Assembly (NCBI RefSeq): GCF_000192745.1
Contig: NC_015259.1
Coordinates: 310,001 to 374,000, forward strand
Reading direction: 5' to 3'
DNA: 64,000 nt
From: Polymorphum gilvum SL003B-26A1
GTDB lineage: Bacteria; Pseudomonadota; Alphaproteobacteria; Rhizobiales; Stappiaceae
Below the pieces are notes generated by a model. That model saw nothing but the letters and a program-made list of their open reading frames with translations. It had not been told where the DNA came from and searched no databases. Made by a program: the position numbers and the translations under genes. Of the stretch, positions 15,950-25,244 are shown piece by piece (position 1 is the stretch's first letter; the number at the start of each line of letters is the position of its first letter).

Positions 15950-16776
15950 GAGCAGGGTTTCAGAACGATCCCGACGGGCAGCTTCGTCTGCGCGTCGCCA
16001 CAGGCGTCGATGATGCGTCTCGGGTCGAGGCCCTTGACGCCGGTCAGGTCGGCTCCGGGCAGGCGCGTGTTGCGCAGCAGGGTGTCGGTCATGTCAGCGC
16101 CGGAGAGATCGGCGCCGGAGAGATCGGCGCTGGACAGGCGCACGCCGGTGAGATCGGCACCCCTGAACGAGGCCCCGGCGGCCCGCACCCGGTCGAGATC
16201 CGAATAGGGCAGGCGCGCGCCGGAAAAGTCGGCGCCGCTGAGGTCGGCGCGCTCGAGGTCCGCCCCGTCCATCTTGGCGTTGCGGAACGCGGCCCCGGTG
16301 GCCGCAGCCCTGATCAGCGAGGCATTGCGCAGGTCAGCGCCTGCGAAGCGGGCGCCGGCAAGCGACGTCCCGTTCAGGTCGGCGTCGCGCAGATCGGCGC
16401 CGTCGAGCACCGCGCCGGACAGGTCGGCCTTTTCCATGTCGACAGCGCGCATCGAGGCGCCGGAAAAATCGCTTCGCCGCAGGTCCGCCCTTTCCAGTTC
16501 CGCGCGGCGCAGGTCCGCCTTCGCGAATTTTCCGTCGGGCAGGACGACCTCCTTCATGTCGGCTTCGCGCAGGATCGCGCGGGTGAGGTCGGCGCCCTGG
16601 ATCTCTACGCCGCGAAGGGTGACAAGACGCAGGTCGCACGCCACGCAGGCGCCCGTCTGGTTCAACTCGGCCAGACCCTCCTGCGCCGGGCCGGAGGAGG
16701 CCAGCAGCGGCAAGGCGAGAACAGCGCCGGCAAGGGTAGCCAGGGTGCGTGGGGCGCGGGCGGTCTGCTGGGCCAT
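15946..16776 (-). CDS. Secreted pentapeptide-repeat protein
   Basis: This 276-residue protein has a signal peptide (about 1-31) and then some 35 tandem pentapeptides of the A-(D/N)-L-x-x type, for example GADLTRA, KADLRRA and GADLSGA. They should stack into a right-handed beta-helix. CVACDLR just after the signal peptide is a small Cys pair seen in exported members. A short C-terminal tail contains a further cysteine pair. Exported pentapeptide proteins have no general known function. The ATG at 16776 is preferred over a TTG at 16797. Confidence 0.8.
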   Translation of the reverse strand: MAQQTARAPRTLATLAGAVLALPLLASSGPAQEGLAELNQTGACVACDLRLVTLRGVEIQGADLTRAILREADMKEVVLPDGKFAKADLRRAELERADLRRSDFSGASMRAVDMEKADLSGAVLDGADLRDADLNGTSLAGARFAGADLRNASLIRAAATGAAFRNAKMDGADLERADLSGADFSGARLPYSDLDRVRAAGASFRGADLTGVRLSSADLSGADLSGADMTDTLLRNTRLPGADLTGVKGLDPRRIIDACGDAQTKLPVGIVLKPCS

Positions 16777-16967
16777 GACGGTTTTCCGATCCTGCAATCG
16801 ATCCTTTGTAGCGGTCGGCGCGGTCCGGGAAAAGCGGTTGGGCAGGAAAGGGGCAGTTTACCGTGTTTGCACGTATTCTCCAGCCGGGAATGGACTTAAT
16901 CGAAAGGCATGTTAGGTTTTTCTTAATATTTTCCGAAAGTCCACTTGATGGTCGGGGAGTGTTTGCG

Positions 16968-17402
16968 GTGCGTAGCGTTATTTCGTTTCTTTTCGTCCTG
17001 ACGTGTCTTGCCGCATACGGCTATGTCGCTCCTGCCGAAGCGGCCTCCGTCGTCGCCAAAATCGATCTTTCGGAGCAGAGGATGCATGTCTATGTGAACG
17101 GGGTGCAGCGGCATTCCTGGCTGGTCTCGACCGCGCGCAAGGGCTACCGGACGCCGATCGGTACGTTCCGGCCCGGGCGGATGCATCAAAGGTACTTCTC
17201 GAAAAAGTATCATGGCTCGCCGATGCCGCATTCGGTTTTCTTCCACGGCGGCTATGCCATTCACGGCACCGACGCGATCAAGAGCCTCGGCCGGCCTGCG
17301 TCGCACGGCTGCGTGCGGCTGCATCCAGACAACGCGCGCGCCCTGTTCACGCTGATCCAGCAAAGCGGCAAGCAGAACACGCGCATCGTGGTCACGCGCT
17401 GA
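16968..17402 (+). CDS. L,D-transpeptidase (YkuD domain)
   Basis: This 144-residue secreted enzyme has a signal peptide (about 1-25, VRSVISFLFVLTC...AEA) and a YkuD catalytic domain. The catalytic H99 lies in YAIHG and the nucleophile C115 in SHGCVRL (112-118). It would form 3-3 peptidoglycan cross-links or attach proteins to peptidoglycan. I choose the GTG at 16968, which follows GGGGAG and starts at the signal peptide. The longer open frame to 16863 lacks such support. A second transpeptidase of a different subfamily lies at 22579-23937. Confidence 0.88.
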   Translation: MRSVISFLFVLTCLAAYGYVAPAEAASVVAKIDLSEQRMHVYVNGVQRHSWLVSTARKGYRTPIGTFRPGRMHQRYFSKKYHGSPMPHSVFFHGGYAIHGTDAIKSLGRPASHGCVRLHPDNARALFTLIQQSGKQNTRIVVTR

Positions 17403-17715
17403 GGCGGATCGGGGGATCTCGGAAGAAGAACGGCGAGAGGCGCCTGTCCGGCCGCCGGGAGCGGGCCGGAAGGAAATGGCGGGGTCGCAGGTGCCATTTC
17501 CTTCCGTCCACAGGCGCTGACGACGCACAACCTGACAATCAGCGTGAAAACGCTATCGCAAATGCCTTGCCAAATGGTTCGCGCGCCGATGTCACCAGTC
17601 CTTGAGGGTGCCGGTTGTTTGACTACAAGATATTGGTGGTGTTAAGGAAATCGTAACGCACCTCGCGATGCGATCTGCAACGCGGGCTGCAAAGGCCGGT
17701 TAAGGCGCGTTAACG
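17403..17715. other. Gap between convergent genes with nested palindrome
   Basis: These 313 bases separate the convergent transpeptidase and 3-hydroxybutyrate dehydrogenase genes. The notable content is the nested inverted repeat at 17440-17517. The remainder, including the AT-rich stretch around 17615-17660, shows no ORF with a ribosome-binding site. Confidence 0.5.
17440..17517. repeat. Nested inverted repeat
   Basis: Inner 14-bp perfect arms (17467-17480 and 17493-17506; left arm CGGAAGGAAATGGC) surround a 12-nt loop. Outer 8-bp perfect arms GCGCCTGT/ACAGGCGC (17440-17447 and 17510-17517) enclose them. The position between convergent genes suggests bidirectional termination, although no T-tract follows. 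Confidence 0.7.
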
Positions 17716-18498
17716 CTACTGCGCCGTCCAGCCGCCGTCGATCGGCAGTAGGGCGCCGGTGATCGCCGAGGCGGCTTCCGAACACAGGTAGACAGCGAGG
17801 GCGGCAACCTGGTCGACGCGGACGAATTCCTTGGTCGGCTGCGCCTTCAGCAGGACATCGCGCTTGACCTCCTCCTCGGTCATGTTGCGCGCCTTCATGG
17901 TGTCCGGGATCTGCGCCTCGACCAGAGGCGTCCAGACGTAGCCCGGGCATATGGCGTTGACCGTGATACCCTTCTCGGCGACCTCAAGGGCGGCGGTCTT
18001 GGTCAGGCCGGCGATGCCGTGCTTGGCGGCGACATAGGCGGCCTTGTAGGGCGAGGCGACCAGCGCATGGGCCGACGCGGTGTTGACGATCCGGCCCCAG
18101 CCGCGTGCCTTCATGCCGGGCAGGGCAGCGCGCATGGCGTGGAAGGCGGAGGACAGGTTGATGGCGATGATCGCGTCCCACTTCTCCAGCGGGAACTCGT
18201 CGATCGGCGCGACGTGCTGGATGCCCGCGTTGTTGATCAGGATGTCGACCGAGCCGAACTCGTTCTCGGCGTTGAGGATCATGTTGGCGATTTCGTCGGC
18301 CTTGAGCATGTTGGCCGCCGAATAGGCGCACTGGACATCGAAGTCCTTCTCAATGGCGGCGCGCTCGGCCTCGATCGCGTCGGGATCGCCGAGGCCGTTG
18401 AGGACGACGTTGGCGCCCTCCCTGGCCAGTGCCCGGGCACAGGCGAGGCCGATGCCGGAGGTCGACCCTGTGACGACGGCGGTCTTCTTGGCGAGCAT
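17716..18498 (-). CDS. bdhA: 3-hydroxybutyrate dehydrogenase
   Basis: This 260-residue short-chain dehydrogenase interconverts 3-hydroxybutyrate and acetoacetate with NAD, linking stored polyhydroxybutyrate to central metabolism. The cofactor loop TGSTSGIG (10-17), NNAG and the catalytic Ser/Tyr/Lys (YVAAK) are present. VTGSTSGIGLACA and CPGYVWTPLVEAQI are characteristic of this SDR subgroup. The ATG at 18498 follows AGGGAG. It is the only obvious polyhydroxyalkanoate-linked gene here, and the EMC pathway genes at 41-45 kb consume the same C4 intermediates. Confidence 0.9.
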   Translation of the reverse strand: MLAKKTAVVTGSTSGIGLACARALAREGANVVLNGLGDPDAIEAERAAIEKDFDVQCAYSAANMLKADEIANMILNAENEFGSVDILINNAGIQHVAPIDEFPLEKWDAIIAINLSSAFHAMRAALPGMKARGWGRIVNTASAHALVASPYKAAYVAAKHGIAGLTKTAALEVAEKGITVNAICPGYVWTPLVEAQIPDTMKARNMTEEEVKRDVLLKAQPTKEFVRVDQVAALAVYLCSEAASAITGALLPIDGGWTAQ

Positions 18499-18603
18499 GC
18501 GCGGAAACTCCCTGATTGGAACCGGCGGCACCTTCCCACGAAGCAGCCCCGCACCGCAACACGGCAGGAGCGGCAGGCGTGAAATTGTGACCGGCGGGTC
18601 AGG

Positions 18604-19497
18604 TCATTCAGCGCGGCCGGGAAGACGGGCGACGCGCACGGCGCGGGCGGCCTCGCGGCGGGCATCGGCGCGGGCCCGGATGTCGCGGGTCAGTCCGACC
18701 TTCTCGGCGAAGCGCTCGCGGATCAGACCGTAGCAGGTGGCGTGCAGGCTGGCGAAGACCCAGACCGCGAGCGTCATCGTGCCCATCGGGAAGGCGGCGG
18801 AGCGCAGCTGTGCGGTGACCGGATCGGCGGGGAGCAGCGCGTCGATGCCGTAGAGCAGAAGCGCCCACAGGCCGACCAGGCAGGCGAGCACCGCCGAGGC
18901 GAGCAGGGCCGCAAAGGCCATGGCCCAGCCCATGCCTCGCGTCGCGGTCCAGGAGTCGCGTAGGGTCAGCGGGTCGTCGACGGCGGCTGCCGGCAGGATC
19001 ATGGAAAAGCGCTGGACCAGCATGAGCGCGACGAAGGGGGCGGCGAAGAAGGCCAGGAAGCCGGCGCCGGCGGTGATGAGGCCGACGAGGCCGGCTATCA
19101 GGAAGAGCGGGATCAGCGCCAGCAGGCCGATCAGTGCCAGAAGGATCTGGTTGAAGATCACCTTCAGGGTCCGCGCGTTGGCGACGAGGAAGAAGTCGCG
19201 GGCATCGATCAGGATTCGCCGCGTGTAGGCGACGGCAATGGAAAAGCCGATCAGGACGTTGGCGAGCAGCGCGAGGATACGCAGACCGGCGACCCTGTCG
19301 CCGGTCGCAGCGCCCGATGTGGCCAGCGGTTCGGTCATGTAGGAACCGGTGGTGAAGCTGGCGCCGGGCGCGACCGCGTTGCTGAGCGCGAGGTTCACCG
19401 CCAGAAGCAGGAGCATGTAGGCCCAACCGGTCCCGAGCAGCGTGCCGGCGCGTCGGCTGGCGAGCGCGATCGTCCGTTCGACTATGGCCATGAACAT
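18604..19497 (-). CDS. Polytopic membrane protein of unknown function
   Basis: The 297-residue protein has about five or six hydrophobic segments. They include [20 protein letters not shown] near residue 20, a long pair around 120-170 ([20 protein letters not shown]), and two near 205-260. It ends in a basic, Arg/Ala-rich cytoplasmic tail. No transporter motif is recognised. The ATG at 19497 has AAGGA upstream. The gene is divergent from ispG and ends about 105 bases before the start of the dehydrogenase gene downstream. Confidence 0.7.
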   Translation of the reverse strand: MFMAIVERTIALASRRAGTLLGTGWAYMLLLLAVNLALSNAVAPGASFTTGSYMTEPLATSGAATGDRVAGLRILALLANVLIGFSIAVAYTRRILIDARDFFLVANARTLKVIFNQILLALIGLLALIPLFLIAGLVGLITAGAGFLAFFAAPFVALMLVQRFSMILPAAAVDDPLTLRDSWTATRGMGWAMAFAALLASAVLACLVGLWALLLYGIDALLPADPVTAQLRSAAFPMGTMTLAVWVFASLHATCYGLIRERFAEKVGLTRDIRARADARREAARAVRVARLPGRAE

Positions 19498-19656
19498 TGC
19501 CCGTTCCTTTCCCGCAGACCGGTAGTCTGGCATCCGTCCGGTCTTCTTCCCATATGGGGTGGCGGCGCCGGTCTCCCCAGTCTCCCCTTGCCTCGCGCAG
19601 GCCGGAGCACTAATCAAGCGGAGAAGACGCCCACCAACCCATCTGGACATGGCGAC

Positions 19657-20934
19657 GTGAACACATCCTGCTCTTTCGCTCAAGCCTGGCCGCGGCGGCG
19701 CTCCGTCGCGGTCGCGGTCGGCGGCGTAACGGTCGGCGGCGACGCGCCGATCGTCGTGCAGTCGATGACCAACACGGATACGGCGGACGCGGACGCGACG
19801 GTGGCCCAGGTGGCCGCGCTCGCCCGCGCGGGCTCGGAACTGGTGCGCATCACGGTCGACCGACCCGAGGCAGCGACCGCGGTGCCGCGGATCCGCGAGC
19901 GGCTCGATCGCATCGGCGTCACCGTGCCGCTGATCGGCGACTTCCACTACATCGGCCACAAGCTGCTGGCAGACCATCCGGCCTGTGCCGAGGCGCTGGC
20001 GAAATACCGCATCAATCCGGGCAACGTCGGCTTCAAGGCCAAGCGCGACACGCAGTTCTCGCAGATCATCGAGATTGCGCTGAAATACGACAAGCCGGTC
20101 CGGATCGGCGTCAACTGGGGTTCGCTCGACCAGGAACTGCTGACCAGGCTGATGGACGAGAACGCGGCGAGCGAAACGCCCGTATCGGCCGCGGCAGTGA
20201 TGCGGGAAGCGATCATCCAGTCCGGCCTGCTCTCCGCCGAACGTGCCGAGACGCTCGGCATGGGGCGCGACAAGATCATCCTGTCGGCCAAGGTTAGCCA
20301 GGTGCAGGATCTGATTGCGGTCTATGCCGACCTTGCCGGGCGCTGCGACTACGCCCTGCATCTTGGCCTGACGGAAGCGGGCATGGGCAGCAAGGGTATC
20401 GTCGCGTCGGCGGCGTCGATGGGCATCCTGCTCCAGCAGGGTATCGGTGACACCATCCGTGTGTCGCTGACACCGGAGCCGGGCGGTGACCGCACCAGGG
20501 AGGTCCAGGTAGCGCAGGAACTGCTGCAGGTGATGGGATTCCGCGCCTTCGTGCCGGTGGTGGCGGCCTGCCCGGGCTGCGGGCGCACGACCTCGACGGT
20601 GTTCCAGGAGCTCGCTCAGGACATTCAGGAACACATCCGCAGTTCGATGCCGGCGTGGCGCGAGCGCTATCCGGGCGTCGAGAGCCTCTCCGTCGCTGTG
20701 ATGGGCTGCATCGTCAACGGTCCCGGCGAGTCCAAGCATGCCGACATCGGCATCTCGCTGCCGGGCACCGGCGAGACGCCGGCCGCGCCGGTGTTCATCG
20801 ACGGCGAAAAGGTGACCACGCTGCGCGGGCCGAGCATCGCGGACGATTTCAAGACCATGGTGCTCGACTATATCGAGCAGCGCTACGGGCAGGGCCGGCC
20901 GGCGGGCCGTCGCGTGCCCGCGGACGTCGCATAA
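19657..20934 (+). CDS. ispG: 4-hydroxy-3-methylbut-2-enyl diphosphate synthase (flavodoxin)
   Basis: IspG converts methylerythritol cyclodiphosphate to HMBPP in the non-mevalonate isoprenoid pathway using a [4Fe-4S] cluster. The 425-residue protein shows [18 protein letters not shown] at the start of the TIM-barrel, [10 protein letters not shown], and the cluster region with CPGCGR and [10 protein letters not shown]. Length agrees with proteobacterial IspG. The GTG at 19657 is my choice. An in-frame extension to 19588 would add 23 unconserved residues. pdxY follows after 13 bases. Confidence 0.93.
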   Translation: MNTSCSFAQAWPRRRSVAVAVGGVTVGGDAPIVVQSMTNTDTADADATVAQVAALARAGSELVRITVDRPEAATAVPRIRERLDRIGVTVPLIGDFHYIGHKLLADHPACAEALAKYRINPGNVGFKAKRDTQFSQIIEIALKYDKPVRIGVNWGSLDQELLTRLMDENAASETPVSAAAVMREAIIQSGLLSAERAETLGMGRDKIILSAKVSQVQDLIAVYADLAGRCDYALHLGLTEAGMGSKGIVASAASMGILLQQGIGDTIRVSLTPEPGGDRTREVQVAQELLQVMGFRAFVPVVAACPGCGRTTSTVFQELAQDIQEHIRSSMPAWRERYPGVESLSVAVMGCIVNGPGESKHADIGISLPGTGETPAAPVFIDGEKVTTLRGPSIADDFKTMVLDYIEQRYGQGRPAGRRVPADVA

Positions 20935-20947
20935 GGAACTTCCGAGT

Positions 20948-21835
20948 ATGCTGAAATCCGTCCCGGCCGACGCTGGCGCGCATCCGCCGGTCCTCGTCAT
21001 CACGTCGCAGGTGGTGCGCGGCGGCATCGGCGGTCGCGGCGCCGTGTTCGCGCTCGAGCGGCTGGGCTTTCCGGTCTGGTTCCTGCCGACGATCCTGCTT
21101 CCCTGGCATCCCGGACAGGGGCGCGGCACGCGGATTGTTGCACCGGCGGCGGATTTCGGGGCTATCGTGGAAGACCTGATCGGTTCGGCCGAACTCGGCG
21201 AGATCGGCGGTATCCTGACCGGATATCTCGGCGCGGCGGCGCAGGCCGAGCCGGTGGCGCGACTGGTGCAGGCGGTCAAGAAGGCCGCCCCGGGTGCGCC
21301 CTATGTCTGCGATCCGGTGATCGGTGATGCGGGCGGACTCTACGTGCCGGAGGCGACGGCACTGGCGATCCGAGATCATCTGGTGCGGCTGGCGGACGTG
21401 GTCACGCCCAACCGCTTCGAACTGGCCTGGCTGACCGGCCGCGAGGTGGAAAGCGAACTGCAGGCGTTGTCGGCGGCGCGCCGGCTCGGCGCGGAGCGGG
21501 TTCTGGTTACCTCGTCGCCGGCGCTGCGGCGCAATTCCATCGCCAACTTGCTGGCGACTCCGCGCGGGGCGATCGCTGCCGAGCACGCGGCCATCGCCAA
21601 TCCGCCGCACGGGACGGGCGATCTGATCTCGGCCCTCTTCCTTGCCCGGCGTCTGGAGGGCATGGACGACGAGTCCGCGCTGGTGCGCGCTGCCGCCTCG
21701 ACCTTCGAACTGGTCGCGCGCAGCGTCAAGCAGGGATCGACCGAATTGCTGCTGGCCGCCGAACAGCAGACGCTCGGCCGGCCGATGGCGCTGGTCAGCA
21801 CGCGCCGGGTGCTGGAGACGGCGTCCTCGCGATGA
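20948..21835 (+). CDS. pdxY: Pyridoxal kinase
   Basis: This 295-residue member of the PdxK/PfkB ribokinase-like superfamily phosphorylates pyridoxal in the vitamin B6 salvage pathway. VLVITSQVVRGGIGGRGAVF and YVCDPVIGD match pyridoxal kinases, and GTGDLISALF near residue 220 carries the catalytic Asp and anion hole. It overlaps the downstream DUF429 gene by four bases (ATGA), and follows ispG closely, so the three are likely cotranscribed. Confidence 0.88.
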   Translation: MLKSVPADAGAHPPVLVITSQVVRGGIGGRGAVFALERLGFPVWFLPTILLPWHPGQGRGTRIVAPAADFGAIVEDLIGSAELGEIGGILTGYLGAAAQAEPVARLVQAVKKAAPGAPYVCDPVIGDAGGLYVPEATALAIRDHLVRLADVVTPNRFELAWLTGREVESELQALSAARRLGAERVLVTSSPALRRNSIANLLATPRGAIAAEHAAIANPPHGTGDLISALFLARRLEGMDDESALVRAAASTFELVARSVKQGSTELLLAAEQQTLGRPMALVSTRRVLETASSR

Positions 21836-22566
21836 GTAGCGATGGGCGCTGGGTCGCCGGGATCGACGGTTGCCCCGGCGGTTGGCTGGCTGTGCTGCGC
21901 CGGGTCGGCGATCCGGACAGTTGCCGGATCCACTTCGCCGACCGCTTCGCCGCGGTTCTCGGTCTCGATCCGACCCTTTCGATCCTCGCCGTAGACATGC
22001 CGGTCGGCCTGCCGGAGCGTGCCGGCGTTGGCGGACGCCGAGCCGAGGCAGCGGTGCGGCGGCACCTCGGTCCGCGCCAGTCGTCGGTGTTCTCGGTGCC
22101 GTCGCGCGCGGCGGTGGCCTGCACGGACTATCGCCAGGCCTGCGGCGTGGCTCTGCAGACCTCGGATCCGCCGCGCAAGGTCTCCAGGCAGGCGTTCCAT
22201 CTGTTCGCCAAGATCCGCGAGATCGACGCGCTGATGGTGCCGGCGTTGGAGACGCGGGTCTACGAGGTGCACCCGGAACTTGCCTTCTGGCGGCTGAACG
22301 GCGAACAGCCGATGAGCCGGCCCAAGAAGATCGGGAACCGGCCCAGCCCGGACGGTCTCGACGAGCGCGCAGCGCTGCTCGAAAGGAACGGTTTCGACCC
22401 GGCGCTCCTGCGGCAACGGCCGCCGAAGGGAGCGGCCCGCGACGACTTGATCGACGCGGCCGCCAACTGCGTCATCGCGGAGCGGATCGCGCTCGGCATG
22501 GCGCGGCCGTTTCCGGAGGATTTCGACCGCGACGGGCGCGGATTGAGGATGGCGATCTGGGCGTGA
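21832..22566 (+). CDS. DUF429 domain protein
   Basis: This 244-residue protein has the DUF429 pattern. VAGIDGCPGGWLAVL near the start resembles an RNase H-like nucleotide or metal site. AVDMPVGLPE, EVHPELAFWRLNG and a C-terminal DDLIDAAANCVIAERIALG follow. The family has predicted RNase H-fold nuclease-like features but no proven role. It is translationally coupled to pdxY. Confidence 0.8.
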   Translation: MSSDGRWVAGIDGCPGGWLAVLRRVGDPDSCRIHFADRFAAVLGLDPTLSILAVDMPVGLPERAGVGGRRAEAAVRRHLGPRQSSVFSVPSRAAVACTDYRQACGVALQTSDPPRKVSRQAFHLFAKIREIDALMVPALETRVYEVHPELAFWRLNGEQPMSRPKKIGNRPSPDGLDERAALLERNGFDPALLRQRPPKGAARDDLIDAAANCVIAERIALGMARPFPEDFDRDGRGLRMAIWA

Positions 22567-22578
22567 GCCGGGATCGGC

Positions 22579-23937
22579 TCAGGGCTTGGGCGGCGGTACG
22601 GCCGCCACGGCGCCAAGGTCGGCCGCGGTTGCCGCCTCGACGTTTCCGCTGTCCTGGCCAAAGGGCAGCCAGCGCCTCAGTAAGCCGCGCTTTTCCGGCG
22701 CGGCCGGCGCCGGTCCGGCTGCGAATGCCGTCGCCGACACAGCCGCCTGCGCCGTGGCGGGCATCTGGTCCGGGGCTGCGACGGTGCCGGTCGCTTCGGT
22801 GGGTGCGGCATCCGGCTGGGCGCCGTTGTTGAAAAGGCTGGCGAAGATGCCGCCAGAGGCCGGCGCGGCGGGTGCAGCCGCGCGGGCGGGATTGGCCTGC
22901 GGGAGCGGCTCGCCATTGGTGGCCACTGCGATCGCCCCGGCCGGGGCAGCGGGCATTTCGGGGGCAGGCGCTCCGGTCGCTGCGGCGTCGGAGCCGCCGA
23001 CCAGCGCGGCGATGCGGGTCTGGGTTTCCTGCCAGCGCTTCTCGCGCTCCGCCTTGGCCTCGAGGCTCGCGACGACCTGCTGGAACTTTGCTTCGTCCTG
23101 GCGCTGCTTGGCCACGACGGCGACCTCGACGGCTTCGGGCACCTTGTACTCGGGGCACTTGGCGGTGGCCTTGAAGGGAACGCCTTCGACGATCGACGTC
23201 GCGTCGTAGACGTATTTCCTCTCGCAGACGTCGACCTTGGGCGGCAGCTTGGTGACCTCGAAATGGTCGTAGCCGGCCTTCAGCATGCGCCAGAAATCGA
23301 TGTGCTGGTTGTGGCGGTGACGGGCCATGTTTTCCGGCGTCATGCGGAACGGGAAGGCCTGGACCTGGAACGAGCGCTGGCCGCCCTTGAAGCTGTCGCG
23401 GGCGAGCGCATAGATGTCCTGTACTTGCTCGTCGGTCATGGCATAGCAGCCGCGCGAGGAACAGGCGCCGTGGACCATGAGGTGGGAGCCGGTGCGGCCA
23501 TGCGATCGGTCGAAGGCGTTCGGATAGCCGAGGTTGAACGCCAGATGATAGCTGGAATTGGGATTCATCAGGGCCGGGGTGATCTCGTAGAAGCCCTCTG
23601 GCGCCTGGCGGTCGCCTTCCTTGATCTTCGGGCCGAGCTCGCCGGACCATTTGCAGATCTCGAAGGTCTGCAGAAGCGCATAGCGACCGTTCTTCGCCTG
23701 CTTCCAGACCTCGAGCTGGGATTCTTCCTTGAAGATGCGGATCATGATCGGCGAGGACACATCCATGCCGAGATCGGTCATCTTGTGCTTCACCTCGGCG
23801 CTGACCGGCCGCAGGTGCTTGGGGCCGCTGCCGAGGCTGAATTCGTCCCCCTGGCAGCCGGCGAGCAGTCCGGCAAGGAGGAGGGCGCCGAGCGTACGTG
23901 CCAGGCGCGTGTTGCGGCTAGGAAACGGTTTGGCCAT
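22579..23937 (-). CDS. YafK-type murein L,D-transpeptidase lipoprotein
   Basis: This protein of about 452 residues has a lipoprotein signal (lipobox LLAGC, Cys near residue 28) and a YkuD-type catalytic domain. SHGRTGSHLMVHGACSSRGCYAM carries the active-site His and Cys. A low-complexity Ala/Pro-rich tail of about 150 residues follows. In other bacteria YafK/DpaA detaches Braun lipoprotein from peptidoglycan, so a role in envelope anchoring is likely. Several in-frame ATGs (23937, 23943, 23946) are possible starts. 23937 gives the most compact signal sequence. Confidence 0.85.
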   Translation of the reverse strand: MAKPFPSRNTRLARTLGALLLAGLLAGCQGDEFSLGSGPKHLRPVSAEVKHKMTDLGMDVSSPIMIRIFKEESQLEVWKQAKNGRYALLQTFEICKWSGELGPKIKEGDRQAPEGFYEITPALMNPNSSYHLAFNLGYPNAFDRSHGRTGSHLMVHGACSSRGCYAMTDEQVQDIYALARDSFKGGQRSFQVQAFPFRMTPENMARHRHNQHIDFWRMLKAGYDHFEVTKLPPKVDVCERKYVYDATSIVEGVPFKATAKCPEYKVPEAVEVAVVAKQRQDEAKFQQVVASLEAKAEREKRWQETQTRIAALVGGSDAAATGAPAPEMPAAPAGAIAVATNGEPLPQANPARAAAPAAPASGGIFASLFNNGAQPDAAPTEATGTVAAPDQMPATAQAAVSATAFAAGPAPAAPEKRGLLRRWLPFGQDSGNVEAATAADLGAVAAVPPPKP

Positions 23938-24120
23938 GCCCATCATCAAATACCCGGAACCAAGGTGCATCGGCAACGCAACGCCCGAGGCTACACGCTT
24001 ATGGTTGACGACAGGTTACCCCTGTTCGGATCATTCTTCAAAAGCCGATATCGTGAGGCCGGCCGGTCGTTCCAAGCTTGGTCATGCCCGTGAAATCCGG
24101 CAAAACGGCGGCAGGATGGT

Positions 24121-25074
24121 CTACAGGGAGCGACCGATGGCGAGGAACTTCTCACGCCGCTGGCGGCGGATCTCTCCTGCTCCGAGGCCGACGAGGGAGG
24201 CGAGGGCCGCTTCGATCGCCGCGCCGGCGCGGTCGATCACCGTCTCTCGGGCCCGGTGTGCGCCACCGACCGGTTCCTCGACGATGCCGTCGATGACGCC
24301 GAGCTTGAGCAGGTCCTGGGCGGTGATCTTCATGCTGGTCGCCGCCTCCTGGGCCCGGGCGCTGTCGCGCCAAAGGATCGAGGCCGCGCCTTCCGGCGAG
24401 ATCACGCTGTAGATCGCGTGCTCGAGCATCAGCACCTTGCTGGTCGCGGCGATGGCGATGGCGCCGCCCGAGCCGCCTTCGCCGATGACCAGCGCGACAT
24501 TGGGCACACCGAGGCCGAGAGCCTTGTCGGTGGAGCGGGCGATCGCCTCCGCCTGGCCGCGTTCCTCGGCGCCGAGGCCCGGATAGGCGCCGGCGGTGTC
24601 GACCAGAGAAAGGACCGGGATCTCGAAGCGCTCGGCGAGATCCATGATCCGCACGGCCTTGCGGTAGCCCTCTGGCTTCGCCATGCCGAAATTGTGGCGC
24701 AGCCGGCTCTCGGTGTCGGACCCCTTTTCCTGGGCGAGGATCGCGACCGACTGGCCGCGGAAGCGGCCGAAGCCGGCAATGATGGCCTGGTCGTCGGCAT
24801 AGGCGCGGTCGCCGGCGAGCGGGGTGAAGTCCTCGATCAGGCCGGCGATATATTGGGCGGCGTGAGGCCGATCGGGGTGGCGCGCGACCAGAGTCTTCTG
24901 CCACGGCGTCAGCTTGGAATAGAGATCGGCGAGGGTCTGGGAAGCCTTTGTCTCCAGGCGGGCGATCTCGTCGTCGACATCGACGGCTTCGCCGCTGGCG
25001 GCGAGGGCCCTCAGTTCCTGAACCTTGCCTTCGATGTCCGCGACGGGTTTTTCGAATTCCAAATAGCTGTGCAT
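24121..25074 (-). CDS. accA: Acetyl-CoA carboxylase carboxyltransferase subunit alpha
   Basis: The 317-residue protein is the alpha half of the carboxyltransferase that moves CO2 from carboxybiotin to acetyl-CoA in fatty-acid synthesis. MHSYLEFEKPVADIEGKV is a typical AccA start. LVDTAGAYPGLGAEERGQ, GEGGSGGAIAI and YSVISPEGAASILW are core motifs. Length is normal for the family. The open frame continues upstream to 25146, but the extra residues are not AccA-like, so I start at 25074. accD and the biotin subunits are elsewhere. Confidence 0.95.
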   Translation of the reverse strand: MHSYLEFEKPVADIEGKVQELRALAASGEAVDVDDEIARLETKASQTLADLYSKLTPWQKTLVARHPDRPHAAQYIAGLIEDFTPLAGDRAYADDQAIIAGFGRFRGQSVAILAQEKGSDTESRLRHNFGMAKPEGYRKAVRIMDLAERFEIPVLSLVDTAGAYPGLGAEERGQAEAIARSTDKALGLGVPNVALVIGEGGSGGAIAIAATSKVLMLEHAIYSVISPEGAASILWRDSARAQEAATSMKITAQDLLKLGVIDGIVEEPVGGAHRARETVIDRAGAAIEAALASLVGLGAGEIRRQRREKFLAIGRSL

Positions 25075-25244
25075 GTAACCGGTAACCTGGAGAACGCCGG
25101 CAAGTCCGGCCGTGAGGAGCCAGAGCCTATGTCGTGGGCGCGACACTGGACAGCAAGGCCCGCCGAGTCAAGCGGGGCCTGTAACAGGCAGCGCGCCGCC
25201 GCGCAAGGGTCGCGAGGCGGCGGGACAGGGGGGCGAGGGGCAGA

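Noticed and set aside
18604-21279. A membrane protein of 891 residues
   Set aside because: The N-terminal 594 residues are antisense to ispG and pdxY. Only the portion from 19497 downward has membrane-protein character and a ribosome-binding site.
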